From Flavobacterium tructae (GTDB lineage: Bacteria > Bacteroidota > Bacteroidia > Flavobacteriales > Flavobacteriaceae): 64,000 nt of DNA. Every line of letters starts with the position of its first letter. The first letter of the stretch is position 1. The notes below the pieces were generated by a model. The model searched no databases. It saw only the letters and a list, made by a program, of their open reading frames with translations, and was not told where the DNA came from. The position numbers and the translations under genes were made by a program. Of this stretch, positions 35,969 through 44,342 are shown one piece after another. The stretch is taken from NCBI RefSeq assembly GCF_002217475.1, contig NZ_MUHH01000023.1:1-64000 (forward strand), written 5' to 3'.

Positions 35969-36514
35969 ATGAAAAAAATAATTTTAGATCTGGCTGTAAC
36001 TTTAGATGGTTTTATTGAAGGTCCCAACGGAGAAACAGATTGGTGTATCATGGATGATGATATGAATTTTGATGGATTCTTATCCAGTATAGACACCATT
36101 TTTTATGGCAGAGTGAGCTATGATATGTGGGGAAATTATCAACCCGATGAAAATGCAAGTCCTACTGAAAAGTCACTTTGGAAAGAAGTACATACAAAGA
36201 ACAAATATGTTTTTTCCAGTCAAAACAGAGAAGACGACAATGCCTCTTTTATCAATTCTGACATCGCAGCTAAGGCAAACGAAATCAAAAAACAATCGGG
36301 AAAAGATATCTGGTTATATGGCGGAGCGAGCCTTATTAAAACTTTTATTCAATTAAATCTTATTGATACCTATAGAATATCAGTTCATCCAATAGCTCTG
36401 GGAAGCGGAAAACCACTATTTGAAGACTTAAAAGAAAGATTAGAATTAAAGTTACTGACCACCAATATTTTTAAATCGGGTGTAATACAGCTTATTTACG
36501 AACCCGTTAAATAA
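35969..36514 (+). CDS. Dihydrofolate reductase family (RibD C-terminal-like) protein
   Basis: 181 aa. Family features are KIILDLAVTLDGFIEGPNGE at the start, DTIFYGRVSYDMW, a middle KNKYVFSS, the NADPH-binding IWLYGGASLIKTFIQLNLID and IALGSGKPLF at the end. These stand-alone RibD_C proteins are NAD(P)H-dependent reductases of mostly unknown substrate; a folate role cannot be assumed. Confidence 0.88.
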   Translation: MKKIILDLAVTLDGFIEGPNGETDWCIMDDDMNFDGFLSSIDTIFYGRVSYDMWGNYQPDENASPTEKSLWKEVHTKNKYVFSSQNREDDNASFINSDIAAKANEIKKQSGKDIWLYGGASLIKTFIQLNLIDTYRISVHPIALGSGKPLFEDLKERLELKLLTTNIFKSGVIQLIYEPVK

Positions 36515-36649
36515 AAACTCCATTTATCATCATTCCATATAACCTAACTATTTCAAAAAAAGTCACTTCAGCATTAGCAAACTCGAAATATTTATAAGAA
36601 CTTTGCAAACTTTTTTCCGTGAATACCACAAAAGCCTAAAGTACTTAAA

Positions 36650-38524
36650 ATGAAGAAGAAGATTGAAATATTAGCTCCTGCCAGAGATTTAATTGGAGGA
36701 ATGGCAGCCATAAACAGTGGCGCCGATGCCGTTTATATTGGTGCACCACAATTTGGAGCACGTTCAAACGCCAACAATTCTATCGAAGATGTAGCCGCAC
36801 TGGTACAATATGCACACCTATTTAATGCACAGGTTTTTGTAGTTATGAATACCATTTTGTACGATAACGAACTAGAAACTTGCCGTTCAATGATCTGGGA
36901 ATTGTACGATATTGGTGTTGATGCCCTGATTATTCAGGATATGGCAATCATGGAAATGGACTTACCTCCTATCGTACTTCACGCCAGCACACAAGCCAAT
37001 AATCGTGATGCTGATAAAATTAAATTTCTTAAAGATGCCGGAATCAAACGTGTGGTTTTAGCCCGTGAATTGAACCTGCATCAAATTAAAACGATATACG
37101 ACGAAGCTGATGTTGAATTAGAATTTTTCGTAACCGGTGCATTATGTGTATCCTTTAGCGGAAACTGTTACATGAGTGTAGCCAACGGAGAACGCAGCGC
37201 CAACCGCGGTTCCTGCGCACAAAACTGCCGTTTACCTTACAACTTAATCGACGGAAACGGAGAAACCCTAATCAGAAACAGTCACTTGCTTTCGATCAAA
37301 GATTTAGATATTTCAGATCAGATTCCGAATCTAATTGAAGCCGGAATCGTTTCTTTCAAAATCGAAGGCCGTTTAAAAGATGTCGTTTACGTTAAAAACA
37401 ACGTTTCCTATTTACGTCAAAAACTAGACAGCTATTTAGAAGGCGCAGGAAGTGATAAGTATATGAAAGCATCATCAGGAACATGTACCTATACTTTTGA
37501 TTCTTCTTTAAGCAGAACTTTCAATCGTGGTTATACGGATTATTTCGTAAACGAAAGACACAGCTCCATTGGTTCCTGGGAAAGCCCAAAATCAAAAGGT
37601 CAATATATTGGTAAATTAATCAGAACGGTTGGAAACGCCTACGAAATCGAAAATGGCGAATTACTAAACAACGGTGACGGACTTTGTTTCATCAATGAAA
37701 ACAATGAAGCCGACGGAATCTATGTAAACAAAGCCGAAAACGGGAAAATTTATCCAAACGTTTTAAAAGAAGTAAAAGACGGAACTTTTATTTACCGTAA
37801 CAACGATGCTGCTTTCATCAAAATTGTTGAGAGAGAAGACAGTGCTGTTCGTAAATTGAGCACCACTTTATTACTTACCGAAACAGAAAACGGTTTTGAA
37901 CTAATCGCAACGGATGAAGACGGTAATGTAAGTACTGTTACCCTGGAACATGCAAAAGAGCAGACTAAAACCGGTGAATCGATCGAGGAAAATATTAAAA
38001 CACAATTGGCCAAAACAGGTTTTACGCCTTACACTGCCAATGAAATCAATGTAATGTTCTCTCAAAACTGGTTCCTTCCTATTTCAAAAATCAACGAAAT
38101 GAGAAGAACCGTTTACGATCAGTTGACTGAAATTCGTCTGGCCAATTACAAACGCGAAGAACACCAACTCGTTAAAACATCACATCCTTATCCGGAAACT
38201 AAATTGGATTTCATGTACAATGTTTCCAACAAAACGGCCCGTAAATTCTACGAGCGTCATGGCGTTACCGAAATTGAAAAAGCATTCGAACTACAATGGG
38301 ATCCGGGAAAATCACGTGTGATGACCACTAAATATTGCATCAAATACGAATTGAAGAAATGTCCAATACACCAAAAAGATATAGTAGGTGTTAAGGTAAA
38401 AGAGCCCTTGGTTTTAAAACAAGGCGAACTGGAATACAAACTAAAATTCAACTGCAAACCTTGTGAAATGGAAATCTGGGAAAAAGATGCGGAATTCGAA
38501 ATAGAAGAAGATCATTTTCATTAG
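36650..38524 (+). CDS. U32 family peptidase (RlhA/TrhP-like)
   Basis: 624 aa. The U32 barrel begins IEILAPARDLIGGMAAINSGADAVYIG, has VFVVMNTILYDNEL and IVLHASTQANN, and carries the signature FFVTGALCVSFSGNCYMS then SCAQNCRLPY. A large C-terminal part (from about residue 330) ends with a Cys cluster (TKYCIKYELKKCPIH and FNCKPCEMEIW). In E. coli, members of this family hydroxylate RNA (RlhA on 23S rRNA, TrhP/TrhO route on tRNA wobble uridine) and the cysteines bind an iron-sulfur cluster; an RNA-modification role here is inferred from that. A 36-bp perfect palindrome follows the gene. Confidence 0.88.
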   Translation: MKKKIEILAPARDLIGGMAAINSGADAVYIGAPQFGARSNANNSIEDVAALVQYAHLFNAQVFVVMNTILYDNELETCRSMIWELYDIGVDALIIQDMAIMEMDLPPIVLHASTQANNRDADKIKFLKDAGIKRVVLARELNLHQIKTIYDEADVELEFFVTGALCVSFSGNCYMSVANGERSANRGSCAQNCRLPYNLIDGNGETLIRNSHLLSIKDLDISDQIPNLIEAGIVSFKIEGRLKDVVYVKNNVSYLRQKLDSYLEGAGSDKYMKASSGTCTYTFDSSLSRTFNRGYTDYFVNERHSSIGSWESPKSKGQYIGKLIRTVGNAYEIENGELLNNGDGLCFINENNEADGIYVNKAENGKIYPNVLKEVKDGTFIYRNNDAAFIKIVEREDSAVRKLSTTLLLTETENGFELIATDEDGNVSTVTLEHAKEQTKTGESIEENIKTQLAKTGFTPYTANEINVMFSQNWFLPISKINEMRRTVYDQLTEIRLANYKREEHQLVKTSHPYPETKLDFMYNVSNKTARKFYERHGVTEIEKAFELQWDPGKSRVMTTKYCIKYELKKCPIHQKDIVGVKVKEPLVLKQGELEYKLKFNCKPCEMEIWEKDAEFEIEEDHFH

Positions 38525-38910
38525 AATTTTAACCGCAAAGAATACAAAGATATACGCTAAGGTCCGCAAAGATTAATTAATCTTTGCGGACCTTTTCTTT
38601 TAACTGAACATCAAAAAAAATTGCGTTCTTAGCGTAATTCCTTGCGGATTTTGTGGTTAAATTCACCCCGTTATTTCTCAGTTTTATCATTTAGACATAA
38701 AAAGAAATCGCACAAGAAACTCAATCCCAATTGTCGTCAATCTTTGTCGAATTACGAGTGTGATTTCTCCCTTCGCTCGAAATAACAAGCTACAAGGTTA
38801 CTTTATCTAAAAGACAAAAACTTAGCGCTCTTTGCGTAATTCTTTGCGAACTTTGCGGTTAAACTCTTTTTTCGCTACTTTTACTTCTCCAACAACACAA
38901 TTAATCCAAA
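38525..38910. other. Repeat-rich intergenic region before purT
   Basis: No gene. It contains a perfect palindrome (38559-38594), and repeated phrases of one family: CCGCAAAG near 38533, CTTGCGGATTTTGTGGTTAAA near 38641-38661, and CTTTGCGAACTTTGCGGTTAAA near 38841-38862. A stretch near 38751-38789 (AATTACGAGTGTGATTTC...CTTCGCTCG) resembles the TTCGCTC repeat vocabulary at 48066-48137. Confidence 0.6.
38559..38594. repeat. 36-bp perfect palindrome without loop
   Basis: AAGGTCCGCAAAGATTAA (38559-38576) is followed immediately by its exact reverse complement (38577-38594), then TTCTTTT. It may terminate transcription of the U32 gene, but a loopless perfect palindrome is unusual for that. Confidence 0.85.
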
Positions 38911-40071
38911 ATGAAAATACTACTCCTTGGTTCGGGTGAACTGGGCAAAGAATTTGTCATTGCCGCTCAACGAATCGGACAAACTGTAATTGCTGTCGAT
39001 AATTACGAAAATGCTCCGGCCATGCAGGTAGCACACAGCTTTGAAGTCATCAACATGCTCGACGGCGAAGCACTGGACCGAATCGTAGCCAAACACCAGC
39101 CCGACTTTATCGTTCCCGAAATAGAAGCTATCCGAACAGAACGTTTTTACGATTACGAAAAACAAGGCATTACCGTTGTTCCATCTGCGAAAGCAGCCAA
39201 CTTTACCATGAATCGAAAAGCGATTCGCGATCTCGCTTCGAAAGAACTGGGATTAAAAACCGCAAAATACCAATATGCAACTTCGGCAGAAGAACTTCAA
39301 AAAGCCGTTCAGGAAGTTGGAATTCCCTGCGTAGTAAAACCTTTAATGTCTTCTTCCGGAAAAGGACAATCTATTATCAAAACGGAAGACGATATTGAAA
39401 AAGCCTGGCAATATGCCGTTGCAGGTTCACGTGGCGATGTCATCGAAGTTATCGTGGAAGCTTTTATAGATTTCAATTCTGAGATTACACTTTTAACCAT
39501 TACTCAAAATAACAATCCAACACTTTTTTGCGCTCCAATTGGACACCGTCAGGAACGCGGGGATTATCAGGAGAGCTGGCAGCCTGCAAAAATTTCTGAT
39601 GCAGATTTATATGAAGCGCAGGATATGGCCGAAAAAATTACCGAAGCTCTGGGAGGCGCAGGCCTTTTTGGTGTTGAATTTTTCTTAACCAACGAGGGTG
39701 TTTATTTCTCAGAACTATCCCCACGCCCACACGATACCGGAATGGTAACTCTTGCCGGAACACAAAATTTTAATGAATTCGAATTGCATTTGCGAGCTAT
39801 TTTAAGCTTACCCATCTTCGAAATCACTCTTGAAAAAGCCGGTGCAAGTGCCGTGATACTGGCCTCAGAAGACTCAACAAATCCAACTTTTACCGGAATT
39901 GAAAAAGTAGCTGCCTTACCTAAAACTGATTTTAGAATTTTCGGAAAGCCAACTTCAAGACCTTACCGTCGAATGGGAGTTGTTTTAAGTCATGATACCC
40001 TAACAACACCAATCGACGAAATTACAGAACGTGCCAAAACAACTTCAAAACTAATAACCGTAAACTCTTAA
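38911..40071 (+). CDS. purT: Formate-dependent phosphoribosylglycinamide formyltransferase (GART 2)
   Basis: 386 aa, ATP-grasp enzyme making formyl-GAR from GAR, formate and ATP in purine synthesis. Visible features: [21 protein letters not shown] at the N-terminus, [12 protein letters not shown]-grasp [74 protein letters not shown]. First gene of a compact three-gene run with the DUF6370 gene (3 bases downstream) and a Crp-type regulator. Confidence 0.96.
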   Translation: MKILLLGSGELGKEFVIAAQRIGQTVIAVDNYENAPAMQVAHSFEVINMLDGEALDRIVAKHQPDFIVPEIEAIRTERFYDYEKQGITVVPSAKAANFTMNRKAIRDLASKELGLKTAKYQYATSAEELQKAVQEVGIPCVVKPLMSSSGKGQSIIKTEDDIEKAWQYAVAGSRGDVIEVIVEAFIDFNSEITLLTITQNNNPTLFCAPIGHRQERGDYQESWQPAKISDADLYEAQDMAEKITEALGGAGLFGVEFFLTNEGVYFSELSPRPHDTGMVTLAGTQNFNEFELHLRAILSLPIFEITLEKAGASAVILASEDSTNPTFTGIEKVAALPKTDFRIFGKPTSRPYRRMGVVLSHDTLTTPIDEITERAKTTSKLITVNS

Positions 40072-40074
40072 AAA

Positions 40075-40392
40075 ATGAAAAACGCATTATTTGCACTGTT
40101 CCTGCTTGCCGGAATTTCAACTCAGGCTCAGGATAAGAAAACAAATGAAAAACCTGTAATTGTAGAAACCGCTTGTGGCGAATGTCAATTTGGAATGAAA
40201 GGCAAAAGCTGTGATTTAGCCGTTCGTATTGACGGTAAAACGTATTTCGTAGACGGAACAACAATTGACGAGCACGGTGACGCACATGCGGAAGATGGCT
40301 TTTGCAATGCCGTTCGCAAAGCTTCAGTTATTGGAAAAATAGAGAATGATCGCTTTAAAGCAAGCTCTTTCACGCTGATAAAAGAAAAATAA
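40075..40392 (+). CDS. DUF6370 family exported protein
   Basis: 105 aa with a signal peptide (ALFALFLLAGISTQAQ). The mature part is short and Cys/His-rich: ETACGECQFGMKGKSCDLAVRI, then DEHGDAHAEDGFCNAVRKA, which together supply four Cys and two His suited to metal or heme-like ligand binding (inferred). The pattern agrees with my memory of DUF6370. It begins 3 bases after purT and ends in a TAATG overlap with the Crp-type gene. Confidence 0.75.
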   Translation: MKNALFALFLLAGISTQAQDKKTNEKPVIVETACGECQFGMKGKSCDLAVRIDGKTYFVDGTTIDEHGDAHAEDGFCNAVRKASVIGKIENDRFKASSFTLIKEK

Positions 40393-40967
40393 TGGCATTA
40401 ATTCTTGAAAATATAGCCAAACACATTTCATTGACGCCTGAAGAGCAGGCTCATTTTTTATCCAAAACAGAAACCCATTTTTACAAGGCGAAAACCATTT
40501 TACTGAATGCCGGTGAAGTGTGTACCCATTCGTATTTTGTAAATTCGGGAATTCTAAGAAGCTTCAATATCAATGATAATATTGTCGAGCATGTTCTGGC
40601 ATTTGCTTGTCAGGGCTGGTGGATGAGTGACATGTACAGCTATTTTTCACAGAAACCGGGAGAACTTTTTATAGAAGTCTTAGAAGATGCGGAAGTCGTT
40701 TCTTTATCCAAAGAAAATCAGGAGCAATTGTATCTCGATATTCCTAAATTAGAACGTTTTTTCAGAATTTTAATTGAAAATTCTCTGGTCGCCAATCAAC
40801 AACGCTTAATGGATAATTTAAGTCTGACGGCAGAAGAACGCTTTGAAAAATTTTGTGTTAAATACGGCACATTGGTTCATAAAGTACCTCAAAAACAAAT
40901 TGCTTCTTTTATTGGCGTCACACCTGAATTTTTCAGCAAAATGAAAGCCAGGCTTTTAAAAAAATAA
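40392..40967 (+). CDS. Crp/Fnr family transcriptional regulator
   Basis: 191 aa. Cyclic-nucleotide-binding-like jelly roll (KAKTILLNAGEVCTHSYFVNSGILRSF; FIEVLEDAEVVSLSKEN) and a C-terminal winged helix-turn-helix (KVPQKQIASFIGVTPEFFSKMKARL). It lacks the Fnr Fe-S cysteines. Proteins of this length and pattern are common stand-alone regulators in Flavobacteria. Its ATG overlaps the DUF6370 stop codon, so it is co-translated. Confidence 0.88.
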   Translation: MALILENIAKHISLTPEEQAHFLSKTETHFYKAKTILLNAGEVCTHSYFVNSGILRSFNINDNIVEHVLAFACQGWWMSDMYSYFSQKPGELFIEVLEDAEVVSLSKENQEQLYLDIPKLERFFRILIENSLVANQQRLMDNLSLTAEERFEKFCVKYGTLVHKVPQKQIASFIGVTPEFFSKMKARLLKK

Positions 40968-41102
40968 CCACAGATTTCACAGATTAGAATGATTAAAAAA
41001 ATGTTGCCACGAATTTTAATTCAATTCTTTCGCAAATTTAATTTGTGGAAATTCGTGGAATTCACGGCAGAAAAAAATCCTTTTAATCTGTGAAATCTGT
41101 GG
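40968..41102. repeat. Nested inverted repeat (CCACAGATT family)
   Basis: CCACAGATTTCACAGATTA (40968-40986) and its exact reverse complement (41084-41102) enclose a second inverted repeat, CCACGAATT (41007-41015) / AATTCGTGG (41050-41058). The outer arm starts directly after the stop codon of the Crp-type gene. Confidence 0.85.
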
Positions 41103-41109
41103 CAAAAAA

Positions 41110-41131
41110 AACCAGTTCATATGAACTGGTT
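41110..41131. terminator. Bidirectional terminator between the Crp-type gene and aceA
   Basis: AACCAGTTCAT|ATGAACTGGTT is a perfect 22-bp palindrome with A-rich left and T-rich right flanks, lying 11 bases beyond the aceA stop codon. Confidence 0.8.
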
Positions 41132-41142
41132 TTTCTTTTGAA

Positions 41143-42423
41143 TTAAAACTGCTCAACCTCTGTTGAATGCTTCATTGCAGTAGTTGAAGACCTTCCTATC
41201 GTTACTGTATTTTGAACCGCATCAAAATAAGAAGTCCCTACAAAAGCCTGATGTTTTACTGCTCTGAATCCGTTTTGCTGCAAAGCAAATTCTCTTTCCT
41301 GCAATTCAGAATATCCTGCCATACCACGTTCTTTATACGCTTTAGACAATTCGAACATACTGGTATTTAAAGCATGGAATCCTGCCAGAGTAATGAACTG
41401 AAATTTATACCCCATAGCCGCCAGATCTTCTCTGAAAGTTTCCATTTCTGCTACTGATAATTTTGCCGCCCAGTTGAAAGACGGAGAACAATTATATGCC
41501 AGCATTTTACCCGGAAACTCTTTTTTCATTGCATCCGCAAACTTCTTAGCATAAACCAAATCAGGATTACTGGTTTCCATCCAGATCAAATCAGCATAAG
41601 GCGCATAGCTCAATCCTCTTGCGATTCCCTGATCGATTCCGCTGTTTACATAGAAAAAGCCTTCATTGGTTTTTTCACCGGTAATAAATTTTGCATCTCT
41701 TGGATCTGCGTCGCTAGTCAGTAAATTAGCTGCATCAGCATCTGTTCTGGCTACAATTAATGTCGAAACGCCCATAACATCAGCAGCCAAACGAGCAGCA
41801 ATCAGTTTATTGATCGCTTCCTGAGTAGGTACTAAAACCTTCCCGCCCAAATGCCCGCATTTTTTAGCAGAACTCAACTGATCTTCAAAATGAACACCAG
41901 AAGCACCCGCTTCAATCATCGATTTCATCAATTCGAAAGCGTTTAAATTTCCGCCAAAACCGGCTTCTGCATCGGCTACAATCGGAACCAAATAATCTTT
42001 TTTATCTTCAACCTGGTTTACCACCTGAATCTGATCAGCTCTCAACAAGGCACTATTAATTTTCTTTACCACCATCGGCACGCTATTTACCGGATAAAGC
42101 GATTGGTCAGGATACATTTCTCCTGCCAGATTTGCATCGGCAGCCACTTGCCAGCCACTCAAATAAATCGCTTCTAAACCAGCATCGACTTCCTGAATCG
42201 CCTGATTTCCTGTTAAAGCACCTAAACCAGCAACATAATCCTGACTTTTTAACTTTCTCCATAATTTCTCCGCCCCCATTTTAGCAATAGAATGCTCAAT
42301 ATGATAAGAGCCCTGAAGCATAACCACCTCAGTAGCAGTATACGGACGTTCAACACCTTTCCATCTTGGGTTTGTGATCCAATCGTTAATCAATTCCTGA
42401 ATTCTGTCTTCTGTTGTTTTCAT
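41143..42423 (-). CDS. aceA: Isocitrate lyase
   Basis: 426 aa, glyoxylate-shunt enzyme cleaving isocitrate to glyoxylate and succinate. Signatures: [42 protein letters not shown], the catalytic loop [41 protein letters not shown]. Downstream of aceB on the same strand with a 121-base gap lacking an obvious promoter, so probably co-transcribed. Confidence 0.97.
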   Translation of the reverse strand: MKTTEDRIQELINDWITNPRWKGVERPYTATEVVMLQGSYHIEHSIAKMGAEKLWRKLKSQDYVAGLGALTGNQAIQEVDAGLEAIYLSGWQVAADANLAGEMYPDQSLYPVNSVPMVVKKINSALLRADQIQVVNQVEDKKDYLVPIVADAEAGFGGNLNAFELMKSMIEAGASGVHFEDQLSSAKKCGHLGGKVLVPTQEAINKLIAARLAADVMGVSTLIVARTDADAANLLTSDADPRDAKFITGEKTNEGFFYVNSGIDQGIARGLSYAPYADLIWMETSNPDLVYAKKFADAMKKEFPGKMLAYNCSPSFNWAAKLSVAEMETFREDLAAMGYKFQFITLAGFHALNTSMFELSKAYKERGMAGYSELQEREFALQQNGFRAVKHQAFVGTSYFDAVQNTVTIGRSSTTAMKHSTEVEQF

Positions 42424-42544
42424 AAAAATATAAGTTAAGTTGGTTAGTAAGTAAATAGTCTGCAGTCGCAGTTCACAGTTCTGACTGTGACTTGTAAAAG
42501 GTTTATTTTTTCACGCAGATTTTTAATGATCAGCGCGACATTTT

Positions 42545-44146
42545 TTATAAATATTTGTAACATGGAAGGGTTAAAAAATCAACGAAATCGGGATTTACAA
42601 CCAGTCTTTCCAAAACTTTCTCCGCTAACGGGAATTGACGGTTTTCGTAATTTTCCTCTCCCAGCTCGTCTTTAATTTTTTTGAATTCATCTAAAGCCAA
42701 CTCATGATAATACGCCAGATTCAGTATTTGCCCGTTATCCAAAGTCACCTTATTCTGAAGCCACTGCCACAATTGCGATCTTGAAATCTCGGCCGTAGCA
42801 GCATCCTCCATCAGATTGTGCAAGGCTGCGGCGCCTTGTCCGTTCAGCCATGAAGCCAAATACAAAACCCCAACATTAATGTTTTTACGAACCCCATTTT
42901 CTGTTATAATTCCAATTGGTGGCTCTATCAAATCTGCTTCTGTTATTTTACGATATTCTTTTTTAACATGAATTTGATTGGGAGTTGGCATTCCGGCATC
43001 GAAAACATTTTTAGCCAGAGCAACCAAATCCGGATGCGCTACCCACGTTCCATCGTGACCATTCTTTACTTCACGTTCTTTATCGGTTTTTACCTTTGCG
43101 AAAGCAATTGCATTTGCCTCCTCATTATTTTTAATCGGAATTTGAGCGGCCATCCCTCCGATGGCATGAATACCTCGTTTATGACACCTTTGAATTACCA
43201 AATTCGAGTAAGCGTTCATAAAAGGCGAAGTCATATTGACCTGATCGCGGTCCGGAACAATAAACTTGGAATGCTTGCGGAATTTTTTAATGTAAGAGAA
43301 AATATAATCCCAACGCCCACAATTCAATCCCACAATATGTTCCTTCAATTCAAAAATAATTTCGTCCAGCTGAAAACTTGCTGTGATGGTTTCAATTAAA
43401 ACAGTAACCTTTATCGTCCCTCTTTCTAACTTCAAATAATCTTCGGTAAAATCAATTACGGTATTCCACCAGTTCGCTTCCAGATAATGTTCTAATTTTG
43501 GAATATAGAAATAAGGTCCTGAGTTATTTTCTAAAAGTCTCTTATGATTATGAAAAACATACAAACCAAAATCTACCAAAGAACCTGAAACCGCATTCCC
43601 ATCAATCGAAAGATGTTTCTCCGGTAAATGCAATCCACGTGGGCGCACAATCAATGTCGCAATCTTTTCATTCAGGTGATACGATTTATGCTTAATCAAA
43701 TCGGTATAAGAGATCGTCTTGTTAACCGCATCAATCAAATTCACTTGTCCGTCCATTAAATTTTGCCAGGTCGGAGAAGTACTGTCTTCAAAATCCGCCA
43801 TAAAAGTTTTCGCTCCTGAATTCAACGCATTGATAATCATTTTGCGATCAACCGGTCCCGTAATCTCAACTCTACGATCCTGTAAATCTTTTGGAATTCC
43901 TCCTGCCACCCAATTACTTTCTCTGACGGTTTTGGTTTCTGAAGGAAAAGACGGCATGACTCCCTGATCAAAAGCGGTTTGTTTTTGTTCGCGTTGCAGT
44001 AACAATAATTTTCGTTGCGAATCGAATTTTCGATGCAGTTCGGTTATAAAAACAATTGCCTCTTCTGTCCAGATCTTTGGATAAGAAAGCTTCTTTTCGG
44101 CCAAAAACTCCATAGCCGTCTCGGTAATCTCTAATTGGTTTTTCAT
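42545..44146 (-). CDS. aceB: Malate synthase A
   Basis: 533 aa, condenses glyoxylate with acetyl-CoA to malate. Recognisable segments: KTFMADFEDSTSPTWQN, the catalytic TLIVRPRGLHLPEKH, TVLIETITASFQLDEIIFEL, GLNCGRWDYIFSYIKKF, GIHAIGGMAAQIPIK, GTWVAHPDL and the catalytic-Asp-containing LMEDAATAEISRSQLWQW. First gene of the aceB-aceA unit; its start faces the RamB-like regulator gene across a 196-base region with a strong palindrome. Confidence 0.97.
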   Translation of the reverse strand: MKNQLEITETAMEFLAEKKLSYPKIWTEEAIVFITELHRKFDSQRKLLLLQREQKQTAFDQGVMPSFPSETKTVRESNWVAGGIPKDLQDRRVEITGPVDRKMIINALNSGAKTFMADFEDSTSPTWQNLMDGQVNLIDAVNKTISYTDLIKHKSYHLNEKIATLIVRPRGLHLPEKHLSIDGNAVSGSLVDFGLYVFHNHKRLLENNSGPYFYIPKLEHYLEANWWNTVIDFTEDYLKLERGTIKVTVLIETITASFQLDEIIFELKEHIVGLNCGRWDYIFSYIKKFRKHSKFIVPDRDQVNMTSPFMNAYSNLVIQRCHKRGIHAIGGMAAQIPIKNNEEANAIAFAKVKTDKEREVKNGHDGTWVAHPDLVALAKNVFDAGMPTPNQIHVKKEYRKITEADLIEPPIGIITENGVRKNINVGVLYLASWLNGQGAAALHNLMEDAATAEISRSQLWQWLQNKVTLDNGQILNLAYYHELALDEFKKIKDELGEENYENRQFPLAEKVLERLVVNPDFVDFLTLPCYKYL

Positions 44147-44244
44147 CGCTGTTGCTTTTGATTAGTTCTTCATTATTCGTCATTTTTTGCTAATAAAAGA
44201 TCTTTTCTGTTATAACAATCTGACCGTTAATATTTTCTACACCA

Positions 44245-44275
44245 CAATATTAGAAAAAAGTTTTTTACAAAACAA
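44245..44275 (-). promoter_or_regulatory. Candidate aceB promoter
   Basis: On the minus strand TAATATTG (44252-44245, one mismatch to TAnnTTTG) is preceded by TTG (44275-44273) with a 20-base spacer. The palindrome centred at 44281/44282 begins at this -33 element. Confidence 0.4.
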
Positions 44276-44308
44276 GCGAACGTTCGCTAAATTTACAAAA
44301 ACTTTTTT
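44254..44308. promoter_or_regulatory. Probable operator between aceB and the RamB-like regulator
   Basis: A perfect 14-bp palindrome AGCGAACGTTCGCT (44275-44288) is flanked by AAAAAAGTTTTT (44254-44265) and AAAAACTTTTTT (44297-44308), which are also inverted relative to each other and only one base off the same centre. It touches the -33 boxes of both divergent genes. This is the expected place for binding by the divergently encoded regulator; the binding itself is inferred. Confidence 0.6.
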
Positions 44309-44337
44309 GGTGATTATTTTTAGATTACTTACATTTG
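44306..44337 (+). promoter_or_regulatory. Promoter of the RamB-like regulator
   Basis: TTTG (44306-44309) and TACATTTG (44330-44337) with a 20-base spacer match the consensus. Transcription would begin at about 44342-44345, at the ATG itself. Confidence 0.7.
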
Positions 44338-44342
44338 ATATT

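Noticed and set aside
42487..42675. 62-codon plus-strand ORF between aceA and aceB
   Set aside because: It overlaps the end of aceB in antisense and has no family features.
44187..44342. N-terminal extension of the RamB-like regulator
   Set aside because: This stretch contains the palindrome and the consensus promoter; the HTH domain begins only after ATG 44343.
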